A stretch of DNA of 64,000 nt from Vreelandella maris (GCF_013371085.1 NZ_JABWCV010000004.1:124001-188000); one strand, 5' to 3'. Shown: positions 44,558-55,853, numbered from the stretch's first letter. Numbers and translations are program-made. Notes: generated by a model from the letters alone, not told the origin.

Positions 44558-45784
44558 CTACTCCCAGGAAGGGAACGGGTCAGATAATCTCTCCCACGCT
44601 TCCGTACCTTCCAGCAGTTCTACCTCGCTTAACAGGCAGTCGTCCAGCGCTTCGCGCATCTGGGCTTGATCCAGGTTCTGGCCGATAAAGACTAGCTCCT
44701 GGCGCATATCGCCAAACGGCTCCTGCCATTTTTCCATAATAAATTGGCGCGTTTCTGGATCGGTTGGCCAACGCTCTTCGGGAATGGCTTTCCAAAATAC
44801 GCCAGCGGGGCCGTGGTGAGCGATACCGCCTGCCTGGCTCCATTGACCAGCGGCCTGAGGGCGGGTAGCAAGCCAGAAGAAACCTTTGGAACGTAACAGG
44901 CCTTTGCCGAACCACTCCTGGTTAAGCAGATCGTGGAATTTCTGCGGATGGAACGGACGGCGGGCGTTGTAAGCGAAGCTGCCAATGCCATACTCTTCGG
45001 TTTCTGGGACGTGCTCGCCGCGCATTTCCTTTAACCAGCCCGGAGCCAGTTGGGCGCGCTCAAAGTTGAACTTGCTGGTATTGAGCACTTTATCCAACGG
45101 CACGCCACCTTGGGTGATCGGCACCAGTTCTGCATCGGGGTTCAGCGAGCGCAAAATCGCCTGCAGGGCTTCCAGTTCTTTTTCGCTGATTAGGTCTGTC
45201 TTACTAATGAGCAACACATCGCAAAACTCGATTTGATCGACCAGCAGATCGGCGACATTGCGCTCGTCCTCTTCACCTAAGCTTTCCCCCGCTTCCGCCA
45301 AACTTTGCGCTTCACGGTACTGCTCAAGAAAGTTGGCCCCATCGACTACGGTCACCATGGTATCTAACCGGGCGATATGGGATAGGCTCTGGCCGCTTTC
45401 ATCTTCAAAGGTAAAGGTTTCCGCGACAGGCAGCGGTTCGGAAATCCCGGTGGACTCAATCACCAAGTAATCGAATTTTCCTTCGCGGGCCAGCTGGCTG
45501 ACCTCGATCAGCAAGTCTTCGCGCAGGGTGCAGCAAATGCAGCCGTTGCTCATCTCCACCATGCGTTCTTCTGAACGGTTAAGTGCCACGTTGCCATCCA
45601 GCGTCGATTCGCCAGGGCCACCGCGCACCAGTGCACCATCAATGTTGACCTCACTCATGTCGTTAACGATCACCGCCACCCGACGACCTTCACGATTGGC
45701 CAAAATATGATTGAGTACGGTGGTTTTACCAGCACCTAAAAAACCCGAAAGCACGGTGACGGGTAGGGGAGAAAACGCAGTCAT
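44558..45784 (-). CDS. COG0523 (CobW-type) zinc-associated GTPase
   Basis: A 408-residue G3E-family GTPase and metallochaperone, close to the ZigA/YciC type. Walker A is GAGKTT (17-22), the metal-binding CxCC motif is C82-I-C84-C85 in [11 protein letters not shown], and the guanine motif is SKTD. A C-terminal CobW_C domain follows. Such proteins deliver Zn to client enzymes under zinc starvation. The ATG at 45784 has GAGGAG upstream and is preferred over GTG 45793. A Zur-like dyad lies about 27-46 bp upstream, fitting zinc control. Confidence 0.92.
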   Translation of the reverse strand: MTAFSPLPVTVLSGFLGAGKTTVLNHILANREGRRVAVIVNDMSEVNIDGALVRGGPGESTLDGNVALNRSEERMVEMSNGCICCTLREDLLIEVSQLAREGKFDYLVIESTGISEPLPVAETFTFEDESGQSLSHIARLDTMVTVVDGANFLEQYREAQSLAEAGESLGEEDERNVADLLVDQIEFCDVLLISKTDLISEKELEALQAILRSLNPDAELVPITQGGVPLDKVLNTSKFNFERAQLAPGWLKEMRGEHVPETEEYGIGSFAYNARRPFHPQKFHDLLNQEWFGKGLLRSKGFFWLATRPQAAGQWSQAGGIAHHGPAGVFWKAIPEERWPTDPETRQFIMEKWQEPFGDMRQELVFIGQNLDQAQMREALDDCLLSEVELLEGTEAWERLSDPFPSWE

Positions 45785-46098
45785 TGCTAGCACTCCTCTA
45801 AACTCATTTATGTTATGTGATAATATAACAATAAAGAGATGGATTTAAAATAGGCGATTGTTAGTTCATGCGAGGCTACTAAACAGCGAGTAAAATATTG
45901 AACAATTTTATGCAGGTTATCGTGCATACGTGATTTATTAGGAATGGAAGAGTTTTAAGTGATTTATTTATAAATAAAACAATAGCTTGAAAGATTTTGG
46001 CGAGTTTTTCCGATCTGGCTGAGAGTCCCGTATAATCGTTCCCATATAGCAGGAATGAGTGGTTTCCCATTCTGCGCACACTGAAATTGTAGGGTTCA
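45785..46098. other. Intergenic region between GTPase and hsdM
   Basis: 314 bp, AT-rich. It contains the Zur-like operator for the leftward GTPase and a TATAAT hexamer (46031-46036) that may be the -10 of the rightward hsdM operon; its -35 is not evident. No convincing ORF. Confidence 0.5.
45811..45830 (-). promoter_or_regulatory. Zur-box-like operator
   Basis: TGTTATGTGATAATATAACA is an AT-rich dyad with outer arms TGTTAT and ATAACA. It closely resembles the proteobacterial Zur operator (GTTATA-type arms) and lies just before a COG0523 zinc GTPase, a standard Zur target. Confidence 0.6.
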
Positions 46099-48843
46099 AT
46101 GAATCAAAAACTGACGCTTCCCCACCTAGAAAGCTTGCTGATGCGCGCCTGCGACGACTTGCGCGGCAGCATGGATGCCAGCGAATACAAAGAGTACATT
46201 TTTGGCATGCTGTTTCTGAAGCGTGCCAGCGACTTGTTTGACGAACGCAGAGAAGAACTGCGCCAGCAATTTACTGCTCAAGGCATGAACGAGGAAGACA
46301 TTGCCACCGAGCTGGAAGACGCTGACCACTACTCAGGGAAATACTTTTACGTGCCGCAGCGAGCCCGCTGGAATGAACCTTGGCAAGAGGTAGTCATTAA
46401 AGATGGGCAAAAGCAGCTTATTCAGCGCCCTGCGCTTAAACACGCAAAAGAAAATGTTGGTTCTGCGCTGAACAAGGCCTTGGGGGCGATTGAAGAGGCC
46501 AATCCGGACGCCCTTCAGGATGTGCTGAGCGGCATCAACTTCAACCGTAAAATCGGCCAGCGCACGCTGGATGACGATACGCTTGCCGACTTTGTGCAGA
46601 ATTTCGAGAAGATCCCGCTGCGCGACGAAGATTTTGAATTCCCCGATTTGCTGGGTGCTGCCTATGAATGGCTGATCAAATACTTTGCCGATTCTGCGGG
46701 TAAAAAGGCAGGCGAGTTCTACACCCCATGGGAAGTCGTGCGGCTATGTGCTGAGATTTGTGATCCAGAAGAAGGCATGAGCGTATACGACCCCACGGTG
46801 GGGTCTGGCGGCATGCTGATTCAAATGCGCGACTTCTTGCGCGAAAAAGGCGGTGATGCTCGTGAGCTGGCCCTTTACGGCCAAGAAAAGATCGGTACCA
46901 CTTGGTCTATCTGTAAGATGAATATGCTGCTGCACGGTATTTCCCATGCCGATATTCGCCAGGAAGATACCATTCGTGAACCCCAGCACTTCGATGAGAC
47001 TAATGAGCTTAAGCGGTTTAATCGGGTGGTTGCTAACCCCCCCTTTAGTCAGAACTATCTCAAAAAAGACCTGAAATCCCCAGGACGCTTCCCGGTAATG
47101 ATGCCGGAGAAGGGCAAAAAAGCGGATCTGATGTTTGTGCAGCATATGCTGGCTGTGCTGAAGCACGATGGCCGTATGGCCACGGTGATGCCTCATGGCG
47201 TGCTATTTCGCGGCGGTGAAGAGCGCGAAGCGCGCAAGTATTTTATCGAGCAAGGGTATTTAGAAGCCATCATTGGCCTGCCAGGCAACCTGTTCTATGG
47301 CACGGGTATTCCCGCCTGTATTCTGGTGTTGAACAAGGCGGGAGCCGAACAGCGTCGTAGCGATCAAGGCAGTGTCCTATTTATCAATGCTGACCGGGAG
47401 TACCGCGAAGGTAAGGCCCAGAACCATCTGCGCCCGGAAGATATCGACAAAATCATCTACGCCTATCGTCAGGGAACAACGATCCCCGGCTATGCTCGTC
47501 CGGTACCCATTACTGAGCTGCATAGCGAAGATTACAACTGCAATATCCGTCGCTACGTGGACAACGCGCCACCACCTGAACCCCATGATGTCCGCGCTCA
47601 TCTACACGGTGGCGTGCCGGTACGGGAAATCGACAGCCTGGATCACTACTGGCAGAACTACCAAAACCTGAAAGCCGCGCTATTTGTCGCACGTGACGCC
47701 AATTATATGGATTTCGCCCCGGCGCTAGCGGATAAGCGCGAGATTGCCGGATTGATTAATCAGCACCACGGTGTTCAGGTTGCCAATCAAACTGTCATGG
47801 ACGTGCTGGAAACATGGTGGGATGACAACTTACCCGTGGTGGAAGCCTTGGCCCCTGATGCCGATAACCAGCAGGCTCGCCCCCGCAATGTTTACGTGAT
47901 GCGTAGCCAGTTACTGCAAGGTATCGAAATCGCCCTGGCCGATAACGGCTTGCTTACCCCGTTTCAGGTGCGTGGCGCCTTTGCGACCTATATAGATAGC
48001 CTCAAAGCAGACTTTAAATCCATCGCCGCCAGCGGGTGGGGGCCGGAACTGATACCGGATGACGAAATTCTGCAAAGCCAATTCCCCGACGTGTTGGAAG
48101 AGCAGGAGCAGGCGCAGGCGCGCCTGGCCGAACTACAGGCGCTGTTTGCCGCTGCTGATGAGGAAGATTTTGAAGATAATGACGATAGCGGCGTGCTGCC
48201 CAGCGATGAGGTCAAAACCAAAAAGGACGAGCTCAAAGCGTTCAACGCCGAATGGAAAGCCCAGCTTAAAACCATCAAAAGCCTAGCCAACAACCTGTTC
48301 ATCGAACTTAAAAATGCTGACCTGCTACCCGCAGGCAGTAAAAAAGCGTTTTACAGCAGCGAGGGCCTGACCACCAAAGCGCCTGAATTTAGCAATGGGC
48401 TGCGCATTGTCGAGCTGGCTGAGCAGCAAGGCTACGGCAGTGAGTGGATTATCTCACTGCGTGAAGCAGTGAGCCAAGGCCAACGGGCATGGGAAAGCGC
48501 CCAGCGAGCTGAGGCTAGCCTGAGCCGCCACAAAGCATTGGAAGATGAAGCCAAAACGCAGAAAAAAACGCTGAAGACCATCGAGCAAAAACGCGACGAA
48601 CTGGTTGCTAGTGCGCGCAAGAAAATCTCAGTTAACGAGGCTCGAACGGTCATCATTGAGCGCTTGAGAACCCGCCTACTGGCTATCTACAGCGGCTACC
48701 TGCGCAGCGAGCAGCGTGCCTGCATCAAAGCTATCGAAAACCTATGGGCCAAATACGCCGTCACCGCCCGCCAGATCGAATTCGAACGAGATCAAGCATC
48801 GCAGCAGTTGCAGGAATTCCTGGTGGAGCTGGGGTATGAGTGA
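46099..48843 (+). CDS. hsdM: Type I restriction-modification methyltransferase subunit with long C-terminal extension
   Basis: A 914-residue HsdM. The N-terminal helical domain (about 5-150) precedes the N6-adenine methyltransferase core: [10 protein letters not shown], motif [11 protein letters not shown] and motif IV NPPFSQ. Canonical HsdM is near 530 residues; here about 350 more form a largely helical, coiled-coil-rich extension (about 560-914). The protein methylates adenine with HsdS and cuts with HsdR in complex. Its stop overlaps the hsdS start. The extension's role is unknown, but long HsdM proteins of this kind are found in other type I operons. Confidence 0.92.
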   Translation: MNQKLTLPHLESLLMRACDDLRGSMDASEYKEYIFGMLFLKRASDLFDERREELRQQFTAQGMNEEDIATELEDADHYSGKYFYVPQRARWNEPWQEVVIKDGQKQLIQRPALKHAKENVGSALNKALGAIEEANPDALQDVLSGINFNRKIGQRTLDDDTLADFVQNFEKIPLRDEDFEFPDLLGAAYEWLIKYFADSAGKKAGEFYTPWEVVRLCAEICDPEEGMSVYDPTVGSGGMLIQMRDFLREKGGDARELALYGQEKIGTTWSICKMNMLLHGISHADIRQEDTIREPQHFDETNELKRFNRVVANPPFSQNYLKKDLKSPGRFPVMMPEKGKKADLMFVQHMLAVLKHDGRMATVMPHGVLFRGGEEREARKYFIEQGYLEAIIGLPGNLFYGTGIPACILVLNKAGAEQRRSDQGSVLFINADREYREGKAQNHLRPEDIDKIIYAYRQGTTIPGYARPVPITELHSEDYNCNIRRYVDNAPPPEPHDVRAHLHGGVPVREIDSLDHYWQNYQNLKAALFVARDANYMDFAPALADKREIAGLINQHHGVQVANQTVMDVLETWWDDNLPVVEALAPDADNQQARPRNVYVMRSQLLQGIEIALADNGLLTPFQVRGAFATYIDSLKADFKSIAASGWGPELIPDDEILQSQFPDVLEEQEQAQARLAELQALFAAADEEDFEDNDDSGVLPSDEVKTKKDELKAFNAEWKAQLKTIKSLANNLFIELKNADLLPAGSKKAFYSSEGLTTKAPEFSNGLRIVELAEQQGYGSEWIISLREAVSQGQRAWESAQRAEASLSRHKALEDEAKTQKKTLKTIEQKRDELVASARKKISVNEARTVIIERLRTRLLAIYSGYLRSEQRACIKAIENLWAKYAVTARQIEFERDQASQQLQEFLVELGYE

Positions 48844-50113
48844 GTGGTTATCTAATTCTTTAGGTGAGTTAGTCACTTTTCAGAAAGGTAGAAAAGTAGC
48901 GACTAGTCCTTATCCATTAGAAAATTATGCTGCTTACCTAGGAGCGAGTAGGCTTTCCGGAGCATCAGAAGGCTATGGTTCGAAATTCCTAGCGGTAACA
49001 GCCGATGAGCATGACGTGCTTATGCTATGGGATGGAGAGCGTAGCGGTTTGTGCCGAACAGGTTTGTCGGGCGTGGTTTCATCCACCGTGGCAAAATTAA
49101 CCCCGAGCGACAGTATTAATAGTTTTCTTCTTTATTACTTACTTCTCTATAATTTTCAATGGATCCAGAACCGTAGAACTGGCACTGGTGTGCCCCACGT
49201 CCCCAAAGACCTAGGTAAGATCCTGCTTCTTACCTATCCAAAAAGTAAGTACGAACAGCAAAAAATCGCCTGCATTCTGCAAGCTATCGACCAGGCCATT
49301 GAAAAAACCGAAGTTCTGATCGACAAATACCAGCAGATCAAAGCAGGATTAATGCATGACCTGTTTACTCGTGGTGTCGGCCCCGACGGAAAGCTGCGCT
49401 CGCCACGCGAGCAAGCGCCGGAGCTGTACCAGGAAACTCCAATTGGGTGGATTCCGAAAGAGTGGAAGATATCAGCTATTTCCAGTGTTTTAGAGTCGGT
49501 AGTTGATGGGCCCTTCGGCTCCAATTTAAAAACTGAGCATTATGTTGAAGACCCTGGCGTTCGGGTGGTTCGGCTGCAAAATGTTTTGAAGTACGAATAT
49601 AACGACTCAGATAGAGCATACGTTTCTGACAGGCATGCAGGAACGCTGGTAAGAAATAAAGTGATTGGCGAGGATGTTTTAATTGCCGGGCTAGGGGATG
49701 ATAAGTTTCCTGTGGGTAGGTCATGTATGTACCCTAATGACTTGCCTGCAGCTATCAATAAGGCCGATTGCTTTCGTGCTCGATGTATCTCGAGTATTGC
49801 GATGAATAAGTTTTTCATGCTTTTTTTAAACAGTATGTTGGCCAGGGGGCAAGTTCGTCGATACGAGCAGGGAGTAACTCGACCAAGAATCAATACAGGA
49901 AACTTGAAGCAGCTGAAGATAGCTCTTCCTTCTATCAAAGAACAAGCGGCTATTTGTAGCAAATTTAATCGTATTCAAGACCTTGTGGAGATTGAAAAGA
50001 GGAGGTTGGCTAAACTTCAAAAACAAAAAACCGGCCTAATGCATGATCTGCTTACTGGCGAAGTGCCAGTGCAAGTTGAGCCTGAAGCCAAGCCTGAGAC
50101 GATCAATGCCTAA
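48836..50113 (+). CDS. hsdS: Type I restriction-modification specificity subunit
   Basis: A 425-residue HsdS. It has two target-recognition domains (about 1-145 and 210-375) separated by the conserved helix [20 protein letters not shown] and [14 protein letters not shown], with a matching C-terminal repeat ([22 protein letters not shown]). It sets the bipartite recognition sequence. The start is the ATG at 48836, overlapping the hsdM stop and preceded by GGAG; the open frame back to 48716 lies within hsdM. DNA of the domains is more AT-rich than flanking genes, usual for exchanged recognition domains. Confidence 0.92.
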   Translation: MSEWLSNSLGELVTFQKGRKVATSPYPLENYAAYLGASRLSGASEGYGSKFLAVTADEHDVLMLWDGERSGLCRTGLSGVVSSTVAKLTPSDSINSFLLYYLLLYNFQWIQNRRTGTGVPHVPKDLGKILLLTYPKSKYEQQKIACILQAIDQAIEKTEVLIDKYQQIKAGLMHDLFTRGVGPDGKLRSPREQAPELYQETPIGWIPKEWKISAISSVLESVVDGPFGSNLKTEHYVEDPGVRVVRLQNVLKYEYNDSDRAYVSDRHAGTLVRNKVIGEDVLIAGLGDDKFPVGRSCMYPNDLPAAINKADCFRARCISSIAMNKFFMLFLNSMLARGQVRRYEQGVTRPRINTGNLKQLKIALPSIKEQAAICSKFNRIQDLVEIEKRRLAKLQKQKTGLMHDLLTGEVPVQVEPEAKPETINA

Positions 50114-50756
50114 TCATTACCCGAATCTTAACGCCGAAAAGGCGCTGATCTGGCGGATTACCCATCGCCAGAATCTGCCGTGGATTCTTGCGAATGGTCT
50201 TCATGCAGGGCATGGCGGCAGGCGTGCGCCGGAGTGGGTGGTGATTGGTAATGAAGAGCTAATTAGCCGCCGTGCGCATCGTGATGTGCCGCTGGCACCT
50301 GGTGGTGTACTAAACGACTATGTGCCTTTTTACTTCACGCCCTTTTCGCCAATGATGTACAACATCCACACTGGCCGTGGCGGCGTGAGGTCGGTGGCGA
50401 ACAGAGACATCGTGATTCTGGTATCCAGTCTGCATAAAATTGCGGAGCTAGGTTTGCCGTTTGTTTTCACCGACCGCCATGCTTACCCGGTCACTGCCCA
50501 TTACTTTAATGACCTAGACAGCCTGAGCGCTATTGATTGGCCACTTCTGCAACAGCGCAACTTTCAGCGTGACCCGGATGACCCTGAGAAAATTGAACGT
50601 TATCAGGCAGAAGCGCTGATTCACCAACACGTGCCTATCCAGGCATTGCTAGGGGCAATATGTTACACCCCTCAGGTGCAGCTAGAATTACAGCAGCAGG
50701 CCGCTGAGCTGGGCGGTACGTTGGATATTCACTGTCGGCCCAGCTGGTATTTTTAA
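50106..50756 (+). CDS. darT: DarT-type DNA ADP-ribosyltransferase toxin
   Basis: A 216-residue DUF4433 protein. The NAD-binding start is YRITHRQN-like ([14 protein letters not shown]), followed by NEELISRRA with the Arg expected to be essential, the family block [16 protein letters not shown], and the catalytic Glu E169 in [12 protein letters not shown]. DarT adds ADP-ribose to thymidine (or guanosine in DarT2-type variants) in single-stranded DNA and blocks replication, often as anti-phage defence. The ATG overlaps the hsdS end by 8 bases with no clear ribosome-binding site, suggesting coupling to hsdS translation. The antitoxin follows. Confidence 0.92.
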   Translation: MPNHYPNLNAEKALIWRITHRQNLPWILANGLHAGHGGRRAPEWVVIGNEELISRRAHRDVPLAPGGVLNDYVPFYFTPFSPMMYNIHTGRGGVRSVANRDIVILVSSLHKIAELGLPFVFTDRHAYPVTAHYFNDLDSLSAIDWPLLQQRNFQRDPDDPEKIERYQAEALIHQHVPIQALLGAICYTPQVQLELQQQAAELGGTLDIHCRPSWYF

Positions 50757-50766
50757 GGAGTCAGTT

Positions 50767-51846
50767 ATGATCACCTATACAACAGGCAATTTGCTGGATG
50801 CCGAGGTTGAGGCCCTGGTCAATACCGTTAATACGGTGGGGGTGATGGGCAAGGGAATCGCGCTGATGTTCAAAGAACGTTTCCCCGCCAATATGGCGGC
50901 CTATGCGCAAGCCTGCAAAGCTGGAGCAGTGCAAACGGGTCACATGTTTGTGACTGAAACCGATGAGTTGATGGGGCCTCGCTGGATCGTCAATTTCCCT
51001 ACCAAACAGCACTGGCGAGCGAAATCCCAACTGCAGTGGATTATTGACGGCTTAGCTGACCTGCGCGGCTTTATTGAGCGCAATCAAGTGCGCTCAATTG
51101 CTATTCCACCGTTGGGGGCTGGTAATGGTGGGCTGGATTGGGCTGAGATTAAGCCCCACATTGACCAAGCACTGGGCGATTTGCAGGGTGTCGAGATTAT
51201 CGTCTTTGAGCCGACGGCCAAATACCAAAATGTTGCAAAACGTCAGGGCGTAGAACAATTAACGCCTGCGCGTGCCTTGATTGCTGAATTGGTACGCCGT
51301 TACTGGGTGCTAGGCATGGAATGCAGTTTGTTGGAAATTCAAAAGTTGGCTTGGTTTCTTGAAAGAGCGATTGAAGCAGAAGGCATCGATAATCCGCTGG
51401 ATCTTCGGTTCGAGGCCAACAGCTACGGCCCCTATGCCGATCGGCTGCGACATTTGCTCAATGGGCTGGACGGTAGCTATCTCAAAAGCGATAAACGCAT
51501 CAATGATAGCGATCCGCTGGATACTATCTGGTTCAACGATGCCAAGCGGGAGAAAGTGGCCCTATATCTCAAAACCGAGGCGAAAGCTTATCTGCCAGCG
51601 CTGGAGAAAACAACCAAATTGATTGATGGCTTTGAGTCGCCTTTTGGTATGGAGCTACTAGCCACGGTGGATTGGTTGTTGTCCCAATCACGAGCAGCGC
51701 CAGACCCTGTATCGTTAATGGAAGGTGTGAGCCACTGGCCGGGGGGGCATCACTCGGCACAGCGTAAACTCAAATTGTTTGATCGCTCCAACGTCGAATT
51801 AGCGCTCAATAGACTCACTGCCGTACCTTTGCAAGCGGCCAGTTAA
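50767..51846 (+). CDS. darG: DarG-type macrodomain antitoxin
   Basis: A 359-residue antitoxin. The N-terminal macrodomain (about 1-155; [27 protein letters not shown] and [11 protein letters not shown]) removes ADP-ribose from DNA. The C-terminal domain (about 170-350; [32 protein letters not shown]) binds and blocks DarT in this family. AAGGAG lies a good distance before the ATG, so the antitoxin has a stronger ribosome-binding site than the toxin. Seven G (51741-51747) occur in the coding sequence near the C-terminus. It lies between darT and hsdR. Confidence 0.93.
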   Translation: MITYTTGNLLDAEVEALVNTVNTVGVMGKGIALMFKERFPANMAAYAQACKAGAVQTGHMFVTETDELMGPRWIVNFPTKQHWRAKSQLQWIIDGLADLRGFIERNQVRSIAIPPLGAGNGGLDWAEIKPHIDQALGDLQGVEIIVFEPTAKYQNVAKRQGVEQLTPARALIAELVRRYWVLGMECSLLEIQKLAWFLERAIEAEGIDNPLDLRFEANSYGPYADRLRHLLNGLDGSYLKSDKRINDSDPLDTIWFNDAKREKVALYLKTEAKAYLPALEKTTKLIDGFESPFGMELLATVDWLLSQSRAAPDPVSLMEGVSHWPGGHHSAQRKLKLFDRSNVELALNRLTAVPLQAAS

Positions 51847-51864
51847 TAGCCAGGGAGACGGCAG

Positions 51865-54800
51865 TTGAGTGAATACACTGAAGTTGAACAACCGTTTCTG
51901 CAACAGTTGCTGGCGTTGGGTTGGGACGTTATTGACCAAGGCCAGGAAATCCCGTCCGATCCGGCTCGAAGCCATCGCGTCAATTTTCGTCAGTGGCTGC
52001 TGCCAGAGGTGTTCAACCGGGCAGTAGCGGCGCTAAATGTTGGTATCGAAAAGGGCACTTGGCTGACTGATAAGCAGCTAGTGGATTTGCACGAGCAGCT
52101 GTTGCGCCAACCGAATCGCACGCTGCTAGAAGCCAATGAGGACGTGCACAAGTTGTTGTTAAAAGCTCAGGTGGACGCCAACGAAGAGACCGGTGAACAA
52201 GATCCCGTCGTTCGTCTGTTTGACTTTGATTCCCCTGAGAACAATCACTTTCTTGCCATTAATCAATTTCGTATTGATACCCCCGGCTGCGTCAAACAGT
52301 TCATCATTCCTGATGTCGTGCTGTTCGTGAACGGTCTTCCGTTGGCTGTGGTGGAGTGCAAAAAGGGTGGCCCCACTTGTGCTAACCCCATGGCTGAAGC
52401 TTATAGCCAACTTCAACGCTATATGAACCGGCGTGAAGATACCGCTCGGCAGGGACTGAAAGAGGGTGAGCCCCGGCTTTTTCATAGCAATCTATTGCTA
52501 ATTCGCAGCAGCGGCGTGGAAGCTGACTATGGAACGATCACCTCCGGCGAAGAGCACTTCTACCCATGGAAAGTAGGTGATTTAAAAAAGAACAGATTTA
52601 GTGAGGATGCCGCAGCCGAGAGCATGAATCAGCAACAGCAACTGATTAGCGGCATGCTTAATAAAGCCAACCTACTGCGGATTTTACGGACCTCGTCGGT
52701 GTTTATGGATACCGACGAAGGTCCGAGAATTAAAGTAGTGTGCCGCTATCAGCAGTTCCGTGCGGCGAATAAGATTATCGAACGACTGCGCAATGGCCAA
52801 ACTGTAGAGGATAGGAGTGGGGTGGTTTGGCATACCCAGGGCTCTGGTAAAAGCCTGACGATGGTGTTTGTGGCGCGGATGATTCGTGCCTCGACAGATT
52901 TGTACGATTACAAGTTGGTGCTTATTAATGATCGCACTGATCTAGAAGAGCAGCTGGCAGAAACCGCAACCCTGATTGGTGGGCGGGTGAATGTGATTGA
53001 GAACCGGCAAGCGTTACGCTCTGACCTGGCCACTGACCAGTCCGACGTTAATATGGTAATGGCGCATAAGTTTCAGGTTGCCGACCAGAGCTTGCCACTA
53101 TCGGTAGCCGAAGCCTTGGGCACGTATCAAGCGATTCCGAGCAAGAGTACGTTCGGTGTGGTCAATTTATCGAGCCGCATATTGCTGATGATTGACGAGG
53201 CCCACCGTACCCAGAGTTCGGAGTTGGGCGAGAACATTTTCGAGGCCTTCCCGAATGCCGCACGCATTGCCTTTACCGGTACGCCGTTGATCACCGAGCG
53301 TCATGGCGAGAAACGCACGGTTAAACGCTTCGGTGATTATATTGATAAATACAGGTTGATGGATGCAGTAGAGGATGGCACAACGCTACAGATTCTTTAT
53401 GAGGGGCGTACTTCGGATGCCGCGCTGAACGAAAAGCATGCTTTCGAAACGAAGTTCGAGAATCTATTTAAGGATCGCTCCGAAGAAGAGCTGCTGGCCA
53501 TTAAGAAAAAGTACGGCGCTACGGGGGATATATTAGAGGCCGAGCAGCGAATTGAGGCGATAGCGAAAGATATGGTCGCGCATTACCTAGCGCATATTTT
53601 TCCGAATGGCTTTAAAGCACAAGTGGTGTGCCACTCCAAACTGGCGGCAGTGCGTTACCAGAAAGCTATTCAACGGGCGCTTGCTGAGGCGGTGGCAAAG
53701 CTGCGTGCTGAACCTGTACCCGATGAGGAACGAATTCGCCGCATCCAATTCATCAAAGCGGCCGTCGTAATTTCTAGCGATGGTACTAACGAGGCCGCCT
53801 ACATTACGGAGTCTCGCAAGCAGGCTAGAGCCTGGAACGCGGTAGAAAATTTCTGTAGACCTTTTGCTTTCGACGACCCGGATAAGCCCTATAGCGGTAT
53901 CGCCTTTTTGATCGTGTGCGACATGCTGCTGACGGGCTTTGACGCGCCCATCGAACAGGTCATGTATCTGGATAAGAAAATTCGTGAACACACGCTGTTG
54001 CAAGCTATCGCCCGAACCAATCGGGTGAAAAAAGGTAAGCAACGCGGCTATGTGGTGGACTATGTAGGGCTAACCCACAGGCTTACCGAAGCATTAACGC
54101 TGTATGCTGCCACGGATGAACAGCAGGAACTCGCCAGTAGCTTGAAGAATATCACGTCTGAAATGCCTGTATTGCAAGAGCGCTATCAGCGTCTTTTGCA
54201 GATGTTTGCTACTCATCATGTGGTCGGTGTACAGGCTTTCGTAGAGGGCAAGTTGCCGGATGTTGAAGACGATGCCTCAGTCGTACATGCAGCGGTCACA
54301 CTGCTTAAGGATGAGAAGCTTAGAGCGGATTTCGATGTCTACCTGAAAAAATTCTTGAGCAGCCTGGATATTATTTTGCCTCATCGTGCTGGTCAGGCGT
54401 ATCGCGTACCTGCCAAACGACTAGGCTATATTCAAAGCGTGGCCAAAGAGCGATACAAGGACGACTCACTGAGTCTGGGGGATGCGGGGCAGAAGGTACG
54501 CGATTTAATCAATGAGCACCTTATCAGCCTGGGTATTAATCCTAAGGTGCCTCCGGTGGAGCTGCTGTCTGAAGATTTTCTAGATCAGTTAAACGCACAC
54601 TCAGGCGATAATACCGAAGCTAAAGCCAGTGAGATGGAACATGCTATTCGCAAGCATTGCACTGTGCATCACGATGAAGATCCAGCGTTTTATAAAAGTC
54701 TCGCGGAGAAAGTAGAGCAACTGATCGATCGCCACCAGGGAGAGTGGGATAAGCTTGCTGAAGAACTGGTGAAACTGCGTAAAGTTGCGTCACAAGGCCG

Positions 54801-55149
54801 TCAAGCTGGCGATGCGGGGATGAGTAAAGAGGCGACCACTTTTTACGAGCACGTTGCTTTAGAGGCTTTTGACGGAGGCAAAATACCTGCCAGTGCACAG
54901 CCAAAGATTAAGGCACTCATGGAGGCGATTGTAGAAACCTTACAGCAGAGTATTGGCAGCATCGATTTTTGGCACAATGCCGACAAGCAGAAACGCACTA
55001 GAAGCGAGATTAAAACGGCGCTTACGCTCACTGGGATTGACGAGTTGAAAACCAGCCGAGAACGCCTCGCGGTTGAAATTATGAAATTGGCCAAAAACCG
55101 GCACGAGGCATTACTCAGTGGCGCTAAGAGCGAAGGGAATCAGCGATGA
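51865..55149 (+). CDS. hsdR: Type I restriction-modification endonuclease/translocase subunit
   Basis: A 1094-residue HsdR. The N-terminal PD-(D/E)xK nuclease is seen in IPDVVLFVNGLPLAVVECKKGG. Motor motifs are HTQGSGKS (323-330), DEAH at 444-447, FTGTPL, and the LLTGFDAP and ARTNR motifs. The helical C-terminal part (about 850-1094) contacts HsdM. The start is TTG at 51865, with AGGGAGAC upstream. It follows darTG by 18 bp and overlaps the next gene, so the whole set is one operon. Confidence 0.93.
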   Translation: MSEYTEVEQPFLQQLLALGWDVIDQGQEIPSDPARSHRVNFRQWLLPEVFNRAVAALNVGIEKGTWLTDKQLVDLHEQLLRQPNRTLLEANEDVHKLLLKAQVDANEETGEQDPVVRLFDFDSPENNHFLAINQFRIDTPGCVKQFIIPDVVLFVNGLPLAVVECKKGGPTCANPMAEAYSQLQRYMNRREDTARQGLKEGEPRLFHSNLLLIRSSGVEADYGTITSGEEHFYPWKVGDLKKNRFSEDAAAESMNQQQQLISGMLNKANLLRILRTSSVFMDTDEGPRIKVVCRYQQFRAANKIIERLRNGQTVEDRSGVVWHTQGSGKSLTMVFVARMIRASTDLYDYKLVLINDRTDLEEQLAETATLIGGRVNVIENRQALRSDLATDQSDVNMVMAHKFQVADQSLPLSVAEALGTYQAIPSKSTFGVVNLSSRILLMIDEAHRTQSSELGENIFEAFPNAARIAFTGTPLITERHGEKRTVKRFGDYIDKYRLMDAVEDGTTLQILYEGRTSDAALNEKHAFETKFENLFKDRSEEELLAIKKKYGATGDILEAEQRIEAIAKDMVAHYLAHIFPNGFKAQVVCHSKLAAVRYQKAIQRALAEAVAKLRAEPVPDEERIRRIQFIKAAVVISSDGTNEAAYITESRKQARAWNAVENFCRPFAFDDPDKPYSGIAFLIVCDMLLTGFDAPIEQVMYLDKKIREHTLLQAIARTNRVKKGKQRGYVVDYVGLTHRLTEALTLYAATDEQQELASSLKNITSEMPVLQERYQRLLQMFATHHVVGVQAFVEGKLPDVEDDASVVHAAVTLLKDEKLRADFDVYLKKFLSSLDIILPHRAGQAYRVPAKRLGYIQSVAKERYKDDSLSLGDAGQKVRDLINEHLISLGINPKVPPVELLSEDFLDQLNAHSGDNTEAKASEMEHAIRKHCTVHHDEDPAFYKSLAEKVEQLIDRHQGEWDKLAEELVKLRKVASQGRQAGDAGMSKEATTFYEHVALEAFDGGKIPASAQPKIKALMEAIVETLQQSIGSIDFWHNADKQKRTRSEIKTALTLTGIDELKTSRERLAVEIMKLAKNRHEALLSGAKSEGNQR

Positions 55150-55853
55150 TCGCGAGAAAAGTAAGAGACATTGAGTATCACCTGCTTCCCAGTAGCACCC
55201 GAAAGACTACCGATATTGTGATTGAACGAAACGGGCAGGTGGTGGTGCGTCCTCCGGTTAACTACTCGCTGGAGCAGGTAGACGCATTAGTCGTCAGCAA
55301 GCGTTTGTGGATTTACCGCAATCTAGCAGAGTGGAAGGATTTAAATGCCACCGCTGTTACTCGGGAGTGGGTCAACGGAGAAACATTTCTCTATTTGGGC
55401 GGCGCTTATCGGCTGGCGTTGATATCCCATCAGGATAAGCCGTTAAAGCTCAAAGAGGGCCGCTTTTGTCTGAGCCGTGAACTCATCGAAACGGGTGGCA
55501 CGGCCGCCGCAAGAGCCGCTTTTGAAAATTTCTATAGCGAAAAAGGCCAGCAGCGCTTCGCTGACAGGGTGGCTTTTTTCGCCCCCAAAGTGGGTGTAGA
55601 GAATCCTGCTATTAAAGTGAAGGATATGGGCTACCGCTGGGCCAGTTGCGGCCGCAGTGGCACGCTGAATTTTCATTGGAAATGCATGATGGCCCCGCCA
55701 AGAATCATTGACTACATTACCGTCCACGAGCTTTGCCACTTTCACCACCGCAATCATTCAGACGCTTTCTGGAATGAGGTCGATAAAGTCCTACCCGACT
55801 GGCGTGGGCGTAAAGAGTGGCTTCGCAAGCGCGGGGCTGGTTTAGATATATGA
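55146..55853 (+). CDS. YgjP-like (DUF45) metallopeptidase
   Basis: A 235-residue predicted metal-dependent hydrolase. The zinc motif HELCH with a third ligand region HHRNHSDAFW is at the C-terminus, preceded by MGYRWASCGRSGTLNFHW, typical of the DUF45/YgjP family. Genes of this family often close type I restriction operons; the role there is unknown. Its ATG overlaps the hsdR stop (ATGA). Confidence 0.9.
   Translation: MIARKVRDIEYHLLPSSTRKTTDIVIERNGQVVVRPPVNYSLEQVDALVVSKRLWIYRNLAEWKDLNATAVTREWVNGETFLYLGGAYRLALISHQDKPLKLKEGRFCLSRELIETGGTAAARAAFENFYSEKGQQRFADRVAFFAPKVGVENPAIKVKDMGYRWASCGRSGTLNFHWKCMMAPPRIIDYITVHELCHFHHRNHSDAFWNEVDKVLPDWRGRKEWLRKRGAGLDI

Noticed and set aside
48716-48835. Upstream extension of hsdS
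   Set aside because: It lies wholly within hsdM in another frame; the ATG at 48836 overlapping the hsdM stop is the natural start.
50043-50105. Upstream extension of darT
   Set aside because: It overlaps the C-terminal repeat of hsdS and does not resemble DarT; the family start is [16 protein letters not shown]-like at 50106.
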